Part shown: positions 34,865 to 45,677 of the stretch, piece by piece
Layout of the letters: each line of letters begins with the position of its first letter
Numbering within the stretch: the first letter of the stretch is position 1
DNA from: Schistocerca nitens
Lineage: Eukaryota > Arthropoda > Insecta > Orthoptera > Acrididae
NCBI RefSeq assembly: GCF_023898315.1
Contig: NC_064621.1
Location: forward strand, 19,590,501 to 19,654,500
Length of the DNA stretch: 64,000 bases
Reading direction: 5' to 3'
Notes under the pieces: model-generated
The model's database searches: none
What the model was told of the DNA's origin: nothing
The model's input: only the letters and a program-made list of their open reading frames with translations
Program-made: the position numbers and the translations under genes

Positions 34865-37208
34865 CACTGGGCAACAAAAAAAGATTTTTTTAAAAAAGTC
34901 TAGTGTTTTCCCGCTGAATTAGACTAATTTTGATGCCCTGAGTCCGAAAATGACCTTGGTTTTGTTCTATCAGGTCAGGATTTTTTGCTACAGAAATTTT
35001 TAAAAATCGATTTTTCGTAAAAAAACAAATTTCTTTGTATCATCTGCTGAGAAACCCCGGAAGATTTTTTCCGTTTTCCTCAAGAAGTAAAAGTCAACGT
35101 ATGCAAATTCATTAAGTTTTTACTTACTCCATCAAATTAAGTAAGCATATTTATCATAATATTAGTATAACAATGAGCGTTACGTGACACAAAAGTTCAG
35201 AGTTCACGGCATGAATCGGCGTTTCTTCGATTCCCGTTTGTGAGCAGCTGCTGGGTTGTCTCTCTTCAGCATCCAGCAGTAGTCCGCCATCATGACTGCG
35301 TCCCACCTCCCCTGGTACCTATCCTCCATTTGGCGCATGTCCTGATGGAACCTTTCTCCCTGCTCGTCGCTCATCGCCCCAAGGTTTTCAGGAAACTTCT
35401 CCATGTGTGAGTACAGGAAGTGCATCTTTATACTCATCAAACACCCGAGCTTTTGAAAGGCCTCTATCATGCTGATGATGAGTCTGGCGTGGTTTGCTGC
35501 CTTCGTGTTCCCCAGGAAGTTGTTCACCACCTGCACAAACGATTTCCACGCGGAGCACTCTAACGTGTTCATGGAGTTTTCGAACTCTGTGTCCTTTATG
35601 AGCTGCCGTATCTGTGGCCCATCGAAAATGCCGGCCTTCAGCTTCTCAATGGTCAGTCGCGGAAAGGCTCGGCACAGGTAGTGGAAGCACCTCCCATCCT
35701 TGTCCAGAGCACGCGTGAACTGTTTCATTAACCCAAGCTTCATGTGTAGCGGTGGGATCAATATCTTCTCCCGGTCAACAAGAGGTTCGTTTATGATGTT
35801 TCTCGCACCAGGTACTAACTGCTCTCGTGGCGGCCACACTTTCTTTACATAGTGCTGGGCTCTGTCTCGACTGTCCCACATACATATAAAGCATGGGTAT
35901 TTCGTGAACCCGGACTGCTGACCAAGTAGAAAGTTCACCATCTTGAAGTCGACGCAGATGATCCATTGGTGCTGCTCATATTGGATTTTGTCGAGCACGT
36001 ACTTCACTGCTTCATATTTCTCTACGAGAGTTGTGGAGTGAGCAAGAGGGATTGAGGCGAACTCGTTCCCGTTGTGGAGGAGCACACACTTCAAAGAGCG
36101 CTTGCAGCTGTCAATAAAGAGTCGCCAATCTCTCGGATCGTATGTAGGAGCCCCGAGTTTAACAAGAAGACCGGCGACATCTCGGCAGTACACTAGGTCT
36201 TCCTCCTGGCAGAAGTAGCCCATGTAGTCCTCATGCCTTCTACGAAAGAAAGTGATACGCGCGTCCTCGCCAAGTAGATTTTTCTCTTTGAGTCTGGAGG
36301 CCAACAGCTCGGATGAAGTCTTCGACAAGCTGAGATCCCGAACAAGATCATTAAGCTAACATTGTGAAAAGAGCTGCCGACCATCTTGTGCTTCATACTC
36401 CTCGTCTGCTATATATCCTCCCTCGTCTGCAGTGGTGGCCTCGTCGTCGATGTTAGGAAGCTCTGTGAACGCTGGTACAGGAATTTCTTCGCAGTGAGCA
36501 ACTGGACGGCGGGCAGATGGAAGGTCGGGGTACTGGAGGCTGTGCCGATTCTTCCGGTTGATGCCAGTAGTATTGATGGCGCAGAAGTAACAATCCGATG
36601 CATGGTCCAAGGGCTCCCTCCAAACCATCGGAATCCCAAACTTTAGTGAAGTTTTCGTGCCCTTCGTCCACCGCCGGAGGTATTCCACGCACTTCTTGCA
36701 GACCGTGTGCGGTGCCCAGGGCTTATCTTGGTCACCCAGCTTGACTTGAAAGTAAGCCTGGTAGGCGTTCTTCACAAATCCCGTGATGTTCTTCCTCTCC
36801 ACTGAAAGCGTGTATTCTCCGCAGATGTAGCAGAAAACGTCTGGATTATTCATGCATGAACGTCGCGCAGAAGCCATATCAATCTGAAATAGTAATAGAA
36901 ATATGCAGTTGACTGTCAGACAATAAAAATTAGAATAAATTTTATACTATAGTAAGAAAAGAAGGCATCTATTGGAATGATTAACTGTTACAATCTTAAA
37001 GGCTTCTTTTGTTTTCATATGTCCTGAATAATCCCCTTAAAACCCCTAATATTAGCATATTGAAGCCTATAAAAAGGCTTACATTTCAGGGAAAAATGGT
37101 CATGTAGGCCTGATAGAGCAAAATCAATGTGATATTCGGACTCAGAACACCAAAATTAGTCTAAATCAGCTGAGAAACCCATGACGTTTTTTTGGTTGTT
37201 GCCCAGTG
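34865..37208 (-). mobile_element. DNA transposon with long TIRs and TAA duplication, unassigned superfamily
   Basis: The first about 130 bp (cactgggcaacaa from 34865) and the last about 130 bp (ending ttgttgcccagtg at 37208) are imperfect inverted repeats. Both contain a shared block around tagactaattttgatgccctgagtccgaa (34920-34950, and its complement near 37135-37160) and tctatcagg. TAA flanks both sides (34862-34864, 37209-37211). The 2344-bp interior holds a single minus-strand gene. This is the structure of a cut-and-paste transposon whose 3-bp duplication resembles that of PIF/Harbinger, though the protein does not. Confidence 0.8.
35204..36877 (-). pseudogene. Zinc-ribbon plus putative DDE-type protein, one in-frame stop
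   Basis: One frame of about 557 codons from ATG at 36877 to 35207, interrupted only by a TAG at 36356-36358. N-terminal part (about 1-135): paired cysteines in CYICGEYT, CKKCVEYL and SDCYFCAI, with VWREPLDHASDCYFC; then an acidic linker. C-terminal part: WRLFIDSCKRSLKCVLLHNG, WIICVDFKMVNFLLG, CFICMWDSRDRAQHYVKK and GAMSDEQGERFHQDM. The D, D and E in these blocks could form an RNase H-type catalytic triad, but this is inference. I recognise it as a family common in arthropod and cnidarian genomes but know no assigned function or superfamily name. The stop or a correction error makes this copy non-coding as read. Confidence 0.75.
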
Positions 37209-38089
37209 TAATCGACTCATTAAGAGATATAACCTTACGTTAAGGTTTATCTCAAAAGTTAAATATTGTAAGTCGAATTGCCGCAGATGTTTGACGCATT
37301 ATTTTTGTAGACCAAATTTTGATTTAAGAGGTATTTAATGAATGGATGGCTTACGTAATGTACTGGGACAATAAAGATCAATTTCAGGTAACTGTAGCGA
37401 CGGTTGCTTCATGACTGTATTATTTCTGATAAATGAAGAAAGACATAGACAGTGGGAAGTTTAGTGTTAAACTGGAAGAGGGAAATCGTAAAGGCGGTTT
37501 GTGGAAACCGACAAATGACTACTTTCTCTGTGATGCGCGCAATTTGTGCAGTGATATTCCATTATTAATTTCTAACCAAAAACGTTTCGTTGTATCTATT
37601 ATTGTTCCAAGAGTATTGAATGTTGCAGTGAACAATTTAGACGCAGCTAGCACAAGAACGAATAGATAAGCCACATTTTTACTACCGAACAGTTGTCATA
37701 CGATGATTTTAGTAGCTGGCCCATAACCAAATTATTTATTTAGGATATAACGCACTGTGCCTCACAATTATATATCATATTTTAACATAAAATTTTTAGT
37801 AGTTGATTTGATGAATAAGTAGTATAGTACTTGACTACTAATCCGAGGTTGTCGGGTTCAGTCCCAAGTAAGCTTCATAAGTTTTTCAGTTACCGTTTCC
37901 CTCACCTATGATTGAGATTTTTTGTTGTCAAAACTGACTTTCGACTTATGACACATGCCTGTTTTCATGGGTCCATTAACAGACTGCACATTTTTAATTT
38001 AGAACCTTCATTTAAATTGATGTTTATAGACATTCACAGGGCAAATTACCGATTACGGAAGTATGGGACAAAGCGGACGCGAGCACAAA
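37209..38089. other. Mostly featureless; weak coding fragment at 37433-37669
   Basis: A 78-codon plus-strand frame at 37433-37669 contains EEGNRKGGLWKPTND and NQKRFVVSIIV. This faintly recalls the C-terminal GGLxxPS block of THAP/P-element-type transposases. The match is too short to rely on. Nothing else recognised. Confidence 0.25.
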
Positions 38090-39349
38090 CTACCGTTATC
38101 CAAGATGGCGGTAATGAAGTCATCCAAGATGGCAGATTTTGGCAGGAGGTTTGAATTTTGGCGGGAAGAAGGTCAGTTAGGCTACCTCTACTAACCTAAT
38201 CCCCACCCCAATAAAAATGGCGGGAAGTTCAAATTACAACAAGAGAATGCGTCATACCAAGAAAAATGATGGGAGAAAGGGACTTGTATTTATTATTCAA
38301 CCAATTTCAAACGCATGTGTCCACCACTAGCTCTAGAGCGCAACTGGCTTAGTTGATATCATCGCCACCAGAGAGCGACACCATAACGTCATCCAAGATG
38401 ATGACTGTGACATCAATCAAGATGGCTGATTTTGGTGGGAGGAAAGTCAATTGGGCTACCTCCACTAACCTAACTCCCTCCCCAAGAAAAATGGCGGGAA
38501 GTTCAAATTCCAACATGATAATTCGACACACGAAGAAAAATGGCGGCAAAAAGGGACTTGTCTTTATTATTTAACCAATTTCAAGCACATGTGTCAGCCA
38601 CGAGCTCCAGAGCTCAGCTGGCTTAGTTCATATTGGGCCCACCAGAGGGCGCTACCGTGAAGTCGCGTGATGAGACAACATCGTCTGCTCTCTCGTGAGC
38701 GAGCGTTATAACTGGACACGCGCCGCGCCTCCGGCCCGCGGGCGTCCGAGCGCTTACGTCACACACCCTCGGCCGCCACCTCCATACGTGCGCTGGACAT
38801 AGTCTTCTGTAAATATACTAACTAAAGTAACACACACATCGTCCATCTAACACATCAGTTACCTGAGTACTTAATTCCATTTCTATTTTAATCATATTCA
38901 ATAAGTCAATTTATATCGATCAAAGGAGAAGTTCCACATTTTCCCACTATCAGTGCAGTGTTCATTCATGACCTACCACCCTCCACCCCCAGAATGCTGC
39001 ACTTCTATTGGCTACTGCATTAGTCACGTGATTCGACTTCATATAGGTAAGAAAAGGGGTTCACCATACTTTCAACTACCTAGTTTCAACTACTTTTCAA
39101 GTTCTAGACAGACACCTCCTCCTAGGAACCAGTGTCAAGTTTGAATTCTGGCAGTAAAGAAAGGACACTTGGGCTTTCGCTAGCAACATAGGAAAATTGT
39201 TGCAAACAACGCCCACACTCACTAACCCTAGCCTCCAGGCCACCACCTCTTCCTAGGGGCGGGTGGTAGTAGGACTCAGCCTGCACTAGGCTGATGGAGA
39301 GAGGAAGGAGTGTACTTTATTTATTTTGGAGCAGTTTATTTAGGGATGT
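38090..39349. repeat. Fold-back-family repeat block with internal tandem duplication
   Basis: Begins with actaccgttatccaagatggcgg, the terminal motif of inverted repeat 1. A unit of about 290 bp is present twice in tandem (about 38122-38415 and 38416-38660), each with gatggc-gattttgg, gggcggsaagttcaaatt-like and cagctggcttagtt-like blocks and a gagggcgctacc-type end. It continues as related non-coding sequence to the RTE insertion site at 39350. Open frames here are artefacts. Confidence 0.65.
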
Positions 39350-39361
39350 AGTACATCTATC

Positions 39362-42300
39362 CCCCCCATGAACCATGGACCTTGCCGTTGGTGGGGAGGC
39401 TTGCGTGCCTCAGCGATACAGATGGCCGTACCGTAGGTGCAACCACAACGGAGGGGTATCTGTTGAGAGGCCAGACAAACGTGTGGTTCCTGAAGAGGGG
39501 CAGCAGCCTTTTCAGTAGTTGCAGGGGCAACAGTCTGGATGATTGACTGATCTGGCCTTGTAACATTAACCAAAACGGCCTTGCTGTGCTGGTACTGCGA
39601 ACGGCTGAAAGCAAGGGGAAACTACAGCCGTAATTTTTCCCGAGGACATGCAGCTCTACTGTATGATTAAATGATGATGGCGTCCTCTTGGGTAAAATAT
39701 TCCGGAGGTAAAATAGTCCCCCATTCGGATCTCCGGGCGGGGACTACTCAAGAGGACGTCATTATCAGGAGAAAGAAAACTGGCGTTCTACGGATCGGAG
39801 CGTGGAATGTCAGATCACTTAATCGGGCAGGTAGGTTAGAAAATTTGAAAAGGGAAATGGATAGGTTAAAGTTAGATATAGTGGGAATTAGTGAAGTTCG
39901 GTGGCAGGAGGAACAAGACTTTTGGTCAGGTGATTACAGGGTTATAAATACAAAATCAAATAGGGGTAATGCAGGGGTAGGTTTAATAATGAATAAAAAA
40001 ATAGGAGTGCGGGTTAGCTACTACAAACAGCATAGTGAACGAATTATTGTGGCCAAGATAGACACAAAGCCCATGCCTACTACAGTAGTACAAGTTTATA
40101 TGCCAACTAGCTCTGCAGATGATGAAGAAATAGATGAAATGTATGACGAGGTAAAAGAAATTATTCAGGTAGTGAAGGGAGACGAAAATTTAATAGTCAT
40201 GGGTGACTGGAATTCGTCAGTAGGAAAAGGGAGAGAAGGAAACATAGTAGGTGAATATGGATTGGGGGGAAGGAATGAAAGAGGAAGCCGCCTTGTAGAA
40301 TTTTGCGCAGAGCATAACTTAATCATAGCTAACACTTGGTTCAAGAATCATGAAAGGAGGCTGTATACATGGAAGAAGCCAGGAGATACTGACAGGTTTC
40401 AGATAGATTATATAATGGTAAGACAGAGATTTAGGAACCAGGTTTTAAATTGTAAGACATTTCCTGGGGCAGATGTGGATTCTGACCACAATCTATTGGT
40501 TATGAACTGCAGATTGAAACTGAAGAAACTGCAAAAAGCTGGGAATTTAAGGAGATGGGACCTGGATAAACTGAAAGAACCAGAGGTTGTAGAGAGTTTC
40601 AGGGAGAGCATAAGGGAACAATTGACAGGAATGGGGGAAAGAAATACAGTAGAAGAAGAATGGGTAGCTCTGAGGGATGAAGTGGTGAAGGCAGCAGACG
40701 ATCAAGTAGGTAAAAAGACGAGGGCTAGTAGAAATCCTTGGGTAACTGAAGAAATATTGAATTTAATTGATGAAAGGAGAAAATATAAAAATGCAGTAAA
40801 TGAAGCAGGCAAAAAGGAATACAAACGTCTCAAAAATGAAATCGACAGGAAGTGTAAAATGGCTAAGCAGGGATGGCTAGAGGACAAATGTAAGGATGTA
40901 GAGGCTTGTCTCACTAGGGGTAAGATAGATACTGCCTACAGGAAAATTAAAGAGACCTTTGGAGAGAAGAGAACCACTTGTATGAATATCAAGAGCTCAG
41001 ATGGAAACCCAGTTCTAGGCAAAGAAGGGAAGGCAGAAAGGTGGAAGGAGTATATAGAGGGTTTATACAAGGGAGATGTACTTGAGGACAATATTATGGA
41101 AATGGAAGAGGATGTAGATGAAGACGAAATGGGAGATAAGATACTGCGTGAAGAGTTTGACAGAGCACTGAAAGACCTGAGTCGAAACAAGGCCCCGGGA
41201 GTAGACAACATTCCACTAGAACTACTGATGGCCTCGGGAGAGCCAGTCATGACAAAACTCTACCATCTGGTGAGCAAGATGTATGAGACAGGCGAAATAC
41301 CCACAGACTTCAAGAAGAATATAATAATTCCAATACCAAAGAAAGCAGGTGTTGACAGATGTGAAAATTACCGAACTATCAGTTTAATAAGTCACAGCTG
41401 CAAAATACTAACGCGAATTCTTTACAGACGAATGGAAAAACTGGTAGAAGCGGACCTGGGGGAAGATCAGTTTGGATTCCGTAGAAATGTTGGAACACGT
41501 GAGGCAATACTGACCTTACGACTTATCTTGGAAGAAAGATTAAGAAAAGGCAAACCTACGTTTCTAGCATTTGTAGACTTAGAGAAAGCTTTTGACAATG
41601 TTGATTGGAATACTCTCTTTCAAATTCTGAAGGTGGCAGGGGTAAAGTACAGGGAGCGAAAGGCTATTTACAATTTGTACAGAAACCAGATGGCAGTTAT
41701 AAGAGTTGAGGGACATGAAAGGGAAGCAGTGGTTGGGAAGGGAGTGAGACAGGGTTGTAGCCTCTCCCCGATGTTATTCAATCTGTATATTGAGCAAGCA
41801 GTAAAGGAAACAAAAGAAAAATTCGGAGTAGGTATTAAAATTCATGGAGAAGAAGTAAAAACTTTGAGGTTCGCCGATGACATTGTAATTCTGTCAGAGA
41901 CAGCAAAGGACTTGGAAGAGCAGTTGAACGGAATGGACAGTGTCTTGAACGGAGGATATAAGATGAACATCAACAAAAGCAAAACGAGGATAATGGAATG
42001 TAGTCAAATTAAGTCGGGTGACGCTGCGGGAATTAGATTAGGAAATGAGACACTTAAAGTAGTAAAGGAGTTTTGCTATTTAGGGAGTAAAATAACCGAT
42101 GATGGTCGAAGTAGAGAGGATATAAAATGTAGACTGGCAATGGCAAGGAAAGCGTTTCTCAAGAAGAGAAATTTGTTAACGTCGAGTATAGATTTAGGTG
42201 TCAGGAAGTCATTTCTGAAAGTATTTGTATGGAGTGTAGCCATGTATGGAAGTGAGACATGGACGATAACTAGTTTGGACAAGAAGAGAATAGAAGCTTT

Positions 42301-42653
42301 CGAAATGTGGTGCTACAGAAGAATGCTGAAGATAAGGTGGGTAGATCACGTAACTAATGAGGAGGTATTGAATAGGATTGGGGAGAAGAGAAGTTTGTGG
42401 CACAACTTGACTAGAAGAAGGGATCGGTTGGTAGGACATGCTTTGAGGCATCAAGGGATCACAAATTTAGCATTGGAGGGCAGTGTGGAGGGTAAAAATC
42501 GTAGAGGGAGACCAAGAGATCAATACACTAAGCAGATTCAGAAGGATGTAGGTTGTAGTAGGTACTGGGAGATGAAGAAGCTTGCACAGGATAGAGTAGC
42601 ATGGAGAGCTGCATCAAACCAGTCTCAGGACTGAAGACCACAACAACAACAAC
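39362..42653 (+). mobile_element. RTE-clade LINE copy C, full length, apparently intact
   Basis: About 3.3 kb. A 5' leader (39362-39670) is shared with copy B, followed by a single 987-codon ORF and a short 3' tail (gaagaccacaacaacaacaac). Flanks agtacatctatc (39350-39361) and agtacatttatc (42654-42665) form a 12-bp target duplication with one mismatch. The surrounding repeat closes up without the element to match the related sequence at 43375-43400 (gagtatatctatcacactga). RTE elements integrate by target-primed reverse transcription. Confidence 0.95.
39671..42634 (+). CDS. RTE retrotransposon protein: AP-type endonuclease plus reverse transcriptase
   Basis: 987 residues without interruption. 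The endonuclease occupies about residues 38-290: IGAWNVRSLNRAG near 41, GISEVRWQEEQDFWSG, VMGDWNSSVGKG, and the catalytic SDH of ADVDSDHNLLV near 270. Reverse transcriptase about 480-800: NKAPGVDNIPLELL, IIPIPKKAGVDRCENYRTIS, FGFRRNVGTREAILTL, AFVDLEKAFDNVDW near 632 (motif A), VRQGCSLSPMLFNLY (motif B) and RFADDIVIL near 735 (motif C). After the RT come EFCYLGSKITDDGRS, YGSETWTI and WCYRRMLKIRWVDHVTNEEV, characteristic of the RTE/BovB clade. All key catalytic motifs are present, so this copy may be or recently was active. Database annotations of such proteins as craniofacial development protein 2 reflect this LINE, not a host gene. Confidence 0.95.
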   Translation: MMMASSWVKYSGGKIVPHSDLRAGTTQEDVIIRRKKTGVLRIGAWNVRSLNRAGRLENLKREMDRLKLDIVGISEVRWQEEQDFWSGDYRVINTKSNRGNAGVGLIMNKKIGVRVSYYKQHSERIIVAKIDTKPMPTTVVQVYMPTSSADDEEIDEMYDEVKEIIQVVKGDENLIVMGDWNSSVGKGREGNIVGEYGLGGRNERGSRLVEFCAEHNLIIANTWFKNHERRLYTWKKPGDTDRFQIDYIMVRQRFRNQVLNCKTFPGADVDSDHNLLVMNCRLKLKKLQKAGNLRRWDLDKLKEPEVVESFRESIREQLTGMGERNTVEEEWVALRDEVVKAADDQVGKKTRASRNPWVTEEILNLIDERRKYKNAVNEAGKKEYKRLKNEIDRKCKMAKQGWLEDKCKDVEACLTRGKIDTAYRKIKETFGEKRTTCMNIKSSDGNPVLGKEGKAERWKEYIEGLYKGDVLEDNIMEMEEDVDEDEMGDKILREEFDRALKDLSRNKAPGVDNIPLELLMASGEPVMTKLYHLVSKMYETGEIPTDFKKNIIIPIPKKAGVDRCENYRTISLISHSCKILTRILYRRMEKLVEADLGEDQFGFRRNVGTREAILTLRLILEERLRKGKPTFLAFVDLEKAFDNVDWNTLFQILKVAGVKYRERKAIYNLYRNQMAVIRVEGHEREAVVGKGVRQGCSLSPMLFNLYIEQAVKETKEKFGVGIKIHGEEVKTLRFADDIVILSETAKDLEEQLNGMDSVLNGGYKMNINKSKTRIMECSQIKSGDAAGIRLGNETLKVVKEFCYLGSKITDDGRSREDIKCRLAMARKAFLKKRNLLTSSIDLGVRKSFLKVFVWSVAMYGSETWTITSLDKKRIEAFEMWCYRRMLKIRWVDHVTNEEVLNRIGEKRSLWHNLTRRRDRLVGHALRHQGITNLALEGSVEGKNRRGRPRDQYTKQIQKDVGCSRYWEMKKLAQDRVAWRAASNQSQD

Positions 42654-42665
42654 AGTACATTTATC

Positions 42666-43742
42666 ACAGAACACTGTCTCTGACATGTCCCACAGCATAC
42701 TGACCAGCAAACTACTCCTACATATCTCATGTATAATGCTCTACACACACGCTTGCTAATTGTAAACCGTCATAAATAACGCATTGCACAGCCTACAACC
42801 ATGCGAACCACTCTTAAATAATCCAATACATTTACGTCCAGATAGCCAAACAACTCGTAAATTGTCAAAATGATAATCCATCTAAAAGACTTTGCTTCCT
42901 AATTTTAAACTGTCGAAATGATACATCAGTCTTTATTTAAACAATTAAAGGCAGCACCAGCAGCAAGTGTATTCGCCACTGAGTTCATATCCCAACTGAC
43001 TTAGTTCATATCGATCCCACTAGAGGACGCTGTAGTTACGTCAGGTGATGACGCAAGTACCGTAATCTAAGATGGCGCCACCTAGTCTGTTCACCACGAG
43101 CTCCAGACCCCAACCGGCAAGGTACATTTCGTCGCCGCCAGAGAACGCCACCGTAACACCAGCTGATGACGCAAGCACAATTATCCATGATGGCAGCAAA
43201 CAGTGTGTTCTCCACGAGATCTAGTATTCAGTACCACCAGCAGAGGACACTGTCGCCCACTTTCGGACGCAAACCAAGATGGTTAGGGAAAATGGTGGCA
43301 AGACGACTCTGCCTGCTCAGGGCTGCTGAAGAGAGTAAGGACAGAGTGCAATCTATTTATTTTCAAACAACTTATTTAATGATAGAGTATATCTATCACA
43401 CTGATACAAAACATCCACCCTGATGTGCCTGGGGTCATGTTGCACAGCCCACAGCCACACAACCTACTCGTAATTTCAGTACACAGTAACAAACTGCCCC
43501 TAAATAATTCTTCACACTGATGTGTAGACACGCTCTCAGTACTCGTAAACTACGCAAATAGCTCGTAGCAGGGCCTACAGAGACGCTCATGAAATAATGC
43601 AATCAACACGCGCAAGCACGGTTCACCGCCTCCTGTCCAGTAGAGTACCCAGGAGGTAGTGATAAGTAACACATCCGACAGATGTCAAACTGCGCACAGC
43701 CTCTTGCTCGGCTTCCGCAAGCACGAGGTGGCGGCACCCCCA
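42666..43742. repeat. Fold-back-family repeat block, continuation
   Basis: Non-coding sequence related to the ends of inverted repeat 1, including tgatgacgcaagtaccgtaatctaagatggcg (43047-43078) and gatgacgcaagcacaattatccatgatgg (43164-43192). Around 43330-43420 it resembles the site where RTE copy C inserted. The extreme end (43690-43742) is similar in direct orientation to sequence just beyond the far side of the large palindrome (56130-56190), so the palindrome seems to sit inside one copy of this family. Confidence 0.6.
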
Positions 43743-43957
43743 AGTATAGGAACAGGGTCGGTACCATTCCAAAATACCGATATCCATGATGGCGGCCATG
43801 ACGTCACCCCCCCCCCCCCCCCGCCTACGTATACGCGCTAGACATGAAATGTTTTCATAACACCGTCACCATTCCAAAGCATCGTTAGTCGACAAGGTCG
43901 CACGCAGTGTATCCGGCACGTGTTGACTCACTAGTCTTTATTACCGTAGCGGGTTGT

Positions 43958-43960
<3 letters not shown>

Positions 43961-44000
<40 letters not shown>
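43961..44000. repeat. (AG)20 microsatellite, mirrored at 55792-55823
   Basis: Twenty AG units here; the mirror copy has sixteen CT units. The length difference shows the arms have evolved separately since duplication. Confidence 0.9.
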
Positions 44001-44002
<2 letters not shown>

Positions 44003-45677
44003 AGCGCCATCTCTCTCTATGTCACAACCCCGCGCTTACATACACGCGCTAGGCAGGACCTATACAAATCAGTGCCCGGCCCACCTCACTCTCACACTGC
44101 TCGTATACTTCGTTCGTCCAGTACTTGTCACGTCTTCGTAATTAAACGTGCAAAAAATGAAGCGTTCAAGTGTAACTGCACTCACTAAGGATACGATATT
44201 ACTTATTGCCTAATACACTTCCTCTTACGTCATCACGTACAATACATTACAATTATTTTACAGAAATACATTTCTTAAACAAAATTTTCAAAACAAAATT
44301 ATAAAAACAATCATGATGATCTGTTCCTGTGGATAAAATAAACGTTTATTAATTTAGTCATCCCATCACCACATGGTCTCTAACTACTAATTTCTCTATT
44401 TCTACTTTCTACAGTTGACGTCAACATGCTACTACTACTACATGCCGTGACCTTTTATAGTAAACTCCTTTCCCTGGCGTCGCTCAGTTGTTGCTATTAT
44501 CTGCGAACAATTAAAACCATTTGTTGCACATTATTGTACGTTACTGTAACTCCGAATTTCTCCGATACCCCTTCGATGTTACGCTTGTTTGACTGGTTAT
44601 GGCATTGGTCTTCCGCTCCTAGTCTGCTTGTCTGTAACGGTAGGCTCAATTCAACGTCATGCTTATCTGTTGAACAAAACAAGAGTTAGTTTTGCACGTT
44701 ACAGCAAGTAAAAATCAGTGATAGTGGTCAAGGTTCATGGCTGGACTTGAGAGCATCTATCTTTTGTGGTGACCTTCATTATCATCCTTTAAACGGACTG
44801 GCGTGTTGTTTTAGCGTCTCTGCTTAACTCAACTAGTTAAGCCCAGACTCGGCTAGCGTCTCTACAGCACTCCTACGGCCCAAATCATCAATAAGCTCTG
44901 TCGATCACGCTATTGCGTGCGACCAACCACCTGATTTACGTCTTTCTATGAAGGCTCAAAACTCGCCTTTTCACACAACATCCTCATCGCACCCATTACG
45001 AATTATCCATGTTTGGCGCGTCCCTATCGCCTAATTTCGATTGACTGGCCACCGGATAGTCGTTTTGATCACCGTACTCACACTATCAACACAATTGAGA
45101 TAACAGGTGCGTCTCGAACACTACTGCGTCGGACAGACCACCTAATAATTATCACCCGAAACACCCACAATCGCCATACGCCGATAACGCAACGGGTGGG
45201 TCCGGAACACTACCGCGTCGGACATCATACCCTGCACTCGTCTCAAGAAACGCAACACATTCGGTGGGACGCAATATCCACCTACCACATCACAACACGC
45301 TCAACACACCCCACATCCATCCACCACAGATCCAGATTTTATCCTGAAAGCTCTCCTGTCCAATAGCGTTGCCATAAAATTTTGTATAGGAAGTTATCTA
45401 CATAAGATAACCCCTTCTATAATTAATCTAATACTTCTAAATATTGTTTGTGTCATAGCTGAAGCAAATTTTCTATACTAAGCGACCCAGTGGCCCCCAT
45501 ACAACAAAATTTAACATCAAACACATAATATACACACAATCCATACCAAAATAAGACAAGCACATGAAAATAGGAAAATAAATACACACAACATAAAACA
45601 AATAATCACAAAACAAAAATAAAACACTGCCTATAGTAATACAAATAAACATCGCCAACAAATCACAAAAATCTAAT

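Noticed and set aside
38090-38700. CRISPR-like or regulatory array from the repeated GATGGCGG/TGACGTCA motifs
   Set aside because: The spacing is irregular and the motifs belong to transposon ends in a eukaryotic genome.
39362-39450. HDV-like self-cleaving ribozyme at the RTE 5' end
   Set aside because: Some LINEs have one, and a GAGGC/GCCTC hairpin is present (39395-39412), but I could not fit the required nested pseudoknot helices by eye.
39671-42634. Host gene similar to craniofacial development protein 2
   Set aside because: The full protein is an RTE endonuclease/reverse transcriptase with LINE leader, tail and target duplication; that gene name is a known mis-annotation of such elements.
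43907-44188. Arg-Glu repeat protein, mirrored at 55604-55828
   Set aside because: Produced by the (AG)n tract; no conserved domain.
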